Shown here in pieces: positions 59,226 through 64,000 of a stretch of 64,000 nt of DNA (its first letter is position 1; every line of letters begins with the position of its first letter). The notes under the pieces were generated by a model. It saw nothing but the letters and a program-made list of their open reading frames with translations, had not been told where the DNA came from and ran no database searches. Source of the stretch: Opisthorchis felineus (Eukaryota; Platyhelminthes; Trematoda; Opisthorchiida; Opisthorchiidae); contig SJOL01003041.1 in NCBI GenBank assembly GCA_004794785.1, positions 1,486 through 65,485 of the forward strand, written 5' to 3'. The position numbers and the translations under genes were made by a program.

Positions 59226-61529
59226 CTGCGCGTATATCTCAGAGCAGGTGAAGCAACAACAAATTCAACAGAGACGGTTTTCTCGAAACACCGGCGTCTA
59301 TTCATTTCCAGTGCAGTAAGAAGTGCGAGTTAACTTTTAACTTTCCATTAGTTCAACATGGAAATGACCGTATCAAATGAAACCCTATCAACATCCAATG
59401 CAGTTCGAACGATCTGTTTCCCTTGTAAGTACCGCAACAGGGAAAATATCGATAAACTTTTGCGGTGGCTGACCAAGAGTCTCAAAACAGGTGGTAAACA
59501 ACGGGGAAATTAGTTCGGTATTAGCTCAACAGGATGTGTACCAAAGAAACCCGCCGCAGAAGACAAAATGACACTTTGCAAAGACGGCTCGACGGAATCA
59601 TAGTTTACAAAGTGGTCTGTAGATGTTGAGGAAATTCGATTAGTGTTATGCATGGTGATGACCGCGATGCTGTTGCTACCGATCGTGATGACAATGAAGC
59701 TTTGATGAACGAACGATTGACCAACCGATGGCAGGGGAATTACACTAGAAAGTGGTCCTTCGAGTCTAAGCAGAAACTGGTCAGTCCTTGTTTGCCATTG
59801 TATGGCCAAAGTATTACTGGAATACTCTCAACCAATCCATGGACGGCTTGTATATCTGCTGAAAACACACACACACACAGTGACCTCATCCCTTCTTTTT
59901 GTTGCTTTTGTTTTTGTTGCTTTTTTGTTGACTTTTTTGTTGCCTTTTTTGTTGCTTTCCGCGGGAGCTGTATTTTACGTTCGAATGGCCCAGTGGCGTT
60001 TCTTCACCTTCCGTCCTGAAGCGTTCATTTTTTCGCCTTTGCACATCTTTTAAGCTTGTACAGCTCAACGTTCGCACGTTAAGCGCGCACTGGTAGGCAA
60101 GTTGGTTTGACTAAAGCTCTAGAGACACGTAAAATTGATACATGCGGCTTCCAAAAGATACGACTGTTGTGTGCCATCCAAGGTTCCCTTCTAACTATGC
60201 CACAAAACTCTTACTGCAGATCTCGGGAGACCTCATTGTTTCTGCGTTGGAACGCGTTAGTGTTGATATTGTTCTGGGTACAATACCAGAGCCCGCTCCT
60301 CTTTAGTGCATTCGATTCGACAGACATTCGTGTGCAGAAGGAACGGCACGGTATATTCGAACTGATAAGCAACCACAGCAACCGCCGTACTCCGCTGGCT
60401 GCAGCCAATGACAGACGAGATGGAAGGCATGCACAAACTTCTTCATAAAGCACAAAAGTCCGCTACTGTGATATAAGCCCAATGAATTAAGCACCAGAAT
60501 CGTCGTTTGCCAACGGGCGAAGCGTTCCCAGCTGGCTATTTTGGGCTCGATACCACCGGCTCTGATAAGGCCTAAGGACCACTGAGCTTGTGCCCGGAAC
60601 GCAACTGTCCCTTGCTATTGCTAACTTCCACCACATGAGTCTTCACTATGTCACTTGGCGCTCGCCTAACCGATCCAATCACGGATTCGGGTTAATCGCA
60701 TCACCCCAGCAACAGATGACGGAAGTGTGTCCAAGATTCTCATATCTATCGGTTTGCTTATGGTACTACTGATCGTGCTTCGGTTTGCCAGAAGAGTCCA
60801 ATGAATTTTGGTTGCTGCACACTTACCAGGTCGGAACACGTGGCTCTCGCTTGATTGTCTGATCCAGCAGGACAGAATCACCATCAGTTCAAGTCCTCTG
60901 AGCCACGAATCACACAAAATCAGCTACAAGTTGCTATGTGCTAAATAGCACAATTTATTTTTGTGGCCAGTTAGTGATACTGGTTCTCTGGTAGCTTTCT
61001 CCTCTTGCTTGAGGTATGGCAACAACCATCCCCAAAGAGTAGACAACAACAACGCATTCTTGACCCTAAGTTGTAACATCACAACAACCTCTTAAGTAGC
61101 TGCGAATCATGGTTGCCCAAAAACATTTCAGCAAGGAAGACTGTTGATGGCTCTGAAAAACACTCGGGAACTCTTCTAGTTCATCCTTATCATCGGTGTT
61201 AGGCGGAAAGACGTCAGTGAAAATGTGGGTGAAGCAGGTGGTAGATCGGAAGATAACCTATTAAAACGCCTAGAACGATGCGAAGAGTCCATTCGAAGTC
61301 CATTTCAATTGGCTACCTGACTCCTTTGTATTAACAACATGTCGCCCGGGTGTTCTTTAGGATGGATCTCCACAGAATTAGAAGTCAGAGAAGGGACCGC
61401 TTACCTCAACCGTCGGATTCACATAACCTGACCTCAGAGATGTTAGTGCAAGGATTAGACTTCCTGTTCTCCAAGATATGGTTTTCTCATCGTAGATTGA
61501 GTAGATTATGATAACTGTAACAATCACAG
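59226..61529. other. Conflicting frames, no gene called
   Basis: Frames of 80-125 codons overlap on both strands at 59510-60060. 59880-59965 is a T-rich low-complexity tract (tttttgttgcttttt type). A minus piece at 60916-60831 has a consensus donor (CCTG|GTAAGT), but the next candidate exon has the wrong phase. Confidence 0.2.
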
Positions 61530-61746
61530 ATTGGTAGGCCGTATAGCAGCCGCGCTAAATCGCCTAGCTTTGATTACCATTCGCAGCTTATATGATCTGC
61601 CTGGAAAGCGTAAATCAAATCATTTCCTGTCCTGGTCCACGTCGTCAGATTCAAGAACACCGTCAAATCTGGCAGTGACCAACGGTCATTGTCTTTCCGT
61701 ATTCAACAGATCACAACCCCCCACGGAACTGTCTATAAAGGTTTAG
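61530..61746 (+). CDS. Candidate exon, unidentified
   Basis: After an acceptor (gtaacaatcacag, phase 2) the plus strand is open for about 71 codons: LVGRIAAALNRLALITIRSL, then Ser/Thr-rich sequence (SWSTSSDSRTPSNLAVTN), to a stop at 61744-61746. AAG|GTTTAG is a weak donor. No domain is recognised. Confidence 0.2.
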
Positions 61747-62727
61747 GGTGAAGAACATGTACGCTATTGTGGTTGAAGCGTTATACAACCTAATGTTGGT
61801 AAAGTAGGGCGCAGGGGACACTGCCACTACCCTGCATCATTGGTGTGCAACAAACCTGTTCTATTCCCTGTTTCTTTTGAACTTTTCTGTTGATGGCACC
61901 CTTTCAGGTTGCCTTCTGGATGCAGGTTCTTGTGAAGCGGCCCTCTTCTGTGGACAAGATTCATAGATATAGGGTCTGCAGATGAAATTGTTTTGGTGGG
62001 ACTAGCAGTGGTTCGGGACAAAACTTGCTAGACCAACTGGCAGTCAGTATTGAAAAATACAGTTTTGAAGATGTGCCCTCTGAACTATCCAAACCTGGCT
62101 GGCTACCAACTTTCACGTGAAACGTATGGGACATTTTTTTGGTCACCTGTCATTAGTCGATGACACGTTTGGGGCCAATGATGATTCGGCAGATTAGTAA
62201 TCCGAAACAAGGCATGAACACATAGATCCACGGACAACGTGAACGACAGTTACCTCACCGAGTTGCCAAGAGGTCGCTTTCGCAACTTCTGACGAGTTGG
62301 GTTTATTATTGGGATACGGAATCAGTCAGAGGACATTGAGTGGTTGTGTAAAACAATTCCCGCAGGAATTCACAATATCTTTACTAGTTAAACCGATATG
62401 GAACACTGTTGTTAAATCAGACAGCGAACCCCCGAAGAAAGCCCTTCAGGAAAAAAACACAACCAGTCACTTCAGAGTAAACTTGGAATTGTGAAAAGAG
62501 AAAAGACCGATCGTTTAGCAGCTAACTACATGATGATCTGACGGAGCCGGACAAGTATTCGACGTGTGCTACAATAAATTACCTAACCGATTTGGAAACA
62601 CGTGTTACGTCACGTCTGGTTGGTGGATGCGGAACTTCTATCCGACTAAAGCATGAACGAGACTCACTAGTCAGTAACCTGACCGAACAAATGAACCAAG
62701 TTCTGGAGCTCCACCTTCCATAAGAAT

Positions 62728-62755
62728 TAATGCAAGCTATGCTTAGCTTGCATTA
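62728..62755. repeat. Perfect 12-bp inverted repeat (short hairpin)
   Basis: taatgcaagcta, a 4-base loop tgct, then tagcttgcatta. Likely a simple palindrome; no gene context assigns a function. Confidence 0.7.
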
Positions 62756-63642
62756 GCAGATGTATTATCGAGATTTCAAGAGATCGTCATACATGTGAAT
62801 TGGAAACAGAAAGGAGGTAACTGGATATCTTTCCTACTACCTATAATCTACTTTCAGTAGTAATGAACTTATTCAATGTTGCCATCCCTCAAGAGCATAG
62901 AATAAATTAAAGCCTGATGAAGCGCAATACAAATAGTGGAGTTCATATGCTTGGTGTTTTTCACAAACTGTCAGACTGGTGGAGTAAAGCCAGCAGTGTT
63001 CCCCTTGTCTCACCTCTGGTGGACTGGAGAGCAACTGGTCACCCAGACTCCTAAGAAAGAACTACAGTGTGCCCGTGATTGTAACTGAAAGAGTGTTTCT
63101 GTGTTCTAACAGTGACTACCTAAAATTACCAAGCAATTGGTCCTATCCTACATATACGAGAAGCTTCAGCTTCAGCGTGTTACTAGCAAGACTGTTCGGA
63201 CTGACTTACCTCAACAATTACCGTTGTTGGCCTCGTCAACATCTCGGTCGTGTGGTTGGATTGGTGCGATTCCTCAGGGATCCCAAGGTTTGGATGGGTT
63301 TCCTTCTGGATATTCAGAAATCGAACAATTACCGGTCTGTTTCTTTTGACCTTACCCAACACACTACAGAGAAAGCGAAGCGAAACAAGAAGCTGATTTT
63401 TTCATTACTATTACTACCATAATTATTAGCTTTAAAAACCGCGCAATTGTTGTACAGTGGTAATAGCTGCCACAGTTTCGCTCACCGATGATTTAGGCAG
63501 GTAGAGCTAGATGGCTACACAACGGAGGCGAAGGCTGATATGCTGGTGATGCGTCAGTACAGGGGTAGAAATGGACTTTCGATATCACTTTATGGCTATC
63601 TAGCATAAAAGAGAGTTAGTCACAAAAAACTTCTCTCTTCAG

Positions 63643-63890
63643 CATCTGCAAAACTGGTGAATTTCTGGCTTAGCTGTGTGGCAGAAAGTTTCCACAGTGC
63701 ACTGCACGGTACACTGTTTTTTGAGGATCCAGTATGTAAGGTTGACTTAGTCACCAGACCCGCGCTGCTAATACCTGTTGGTAGGTTCTGGTCCATCATC
63801 AAGGAACCGTCCAGTGTCACAGAGGAATATACCACAAAGCTTCACTCGTCGATCGACTATTCCAGCCGGTTGGGAGCAAGCAGTCGATAG
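63643..63890 (+). CDS. Candidate exon, faintly RGS-like
   Basis: A strong acceptor (aaaaaacttctctcttcag, phase 1) opens 81 plus-strand codons: SAKLVNFWLSCVAESFHSAL, then GTLFFEDPVCKVDLVTRPAL and IIKEPSSVTEEYTTKLHSSI, to a stop at 63888-63890. The 'L..FWL..ESF' start recalls RGS domains ('FWLA.E.F'), but the rest is not convincing. Internal GTAAGG (near 63737) and GTAGGT (near 63781) are alternative donors, so the gene could continue past the window. Confidence 0.3.
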
Positions 63891-64000
63891 TGCAAAGATA
63901 AAGAGCTGATCCATTAGCCTCACTAAGCTCGTCGAATAATTCGTCTAAGTTAGAAGAAAGTGGGCGGAATGACAGCTGTACATTGAATTTGATGTCAGCC

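Noticed and set aside
60666..60917. Minus-strand exon-like pieces with a GTAAGT donor
   Set aside because: The two pieces have incompatible phases and no further partner was found.

Overview
This window looks like nuclear DNA of a flatworm. Base composition is moderate (about 44-45% GC by eye), no protein gene lies in one long uninterrupted frame, exons are short, and several candidate introns are only 45-75 bp. Most recognisable sequence is decayed retroelement: a gypsy-type LTR element with a flatworm-style gag, RTE-class and CR1/jockey-class non-LTR fragments, a Penelope-like fragment and tRNA-derived SINEs. The RTE endonuclease of the 'craniofacial development protein 2-like' kind, together with these SINEs, reminds me most of diphyllobothriidean tapeworms (Spirometra, Schistocephalus, Dibothriocephalus). 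That is from memory; a trematode cannot be excluded.

Layout. 1-1165: gypsy element on the minus strand (gag, zinc knuckles, start of protease), cut by the left edge. 2300-4940: RTE fragment, an unassigned repeat, a Penelope fragment and a tRNA-like element. 5876-6966: 3' end of a plus-strand gene with a 62-bp intron and an AATAAA signal. 7735-21097: a minus-strand split gene (model C) with a signal-peptide first exon and a tight three-exon 3' cluster; its introns hold SINEs, a CR1/jockey fragment and CAT/ATG-tailed repeats. The two genes converge. 22200-28600: mostly repeats, ending in an RTE endonuclease. 31666-32099: a compact two-exon plus-strand gene for a small predicted secreted protein.

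32100-51300 is hard to read: decayed reverse transcriptases of both strands, dispersed repeats, and isolated splice-bounded open frames on both strands, including two resembling parts of a C-type lectin domain. 51683-54154 holds the best gene, a three-exon minus-strand model (A) for a 262-residue protein with two membrane segments. The rest has SINEs, an assembly N inside a TA repeat, and a few plus-strand candidate exons.

All gene models rest on splice signals, reading phase and open frame, read by eye. In 64 kb, single open frames of 50-130 codons occur by chance, so single-exon calls carry low confidence. I see no CRISPR array, rRNA, canonical tRNA gene or operon, and no convincing new multi-gene system.
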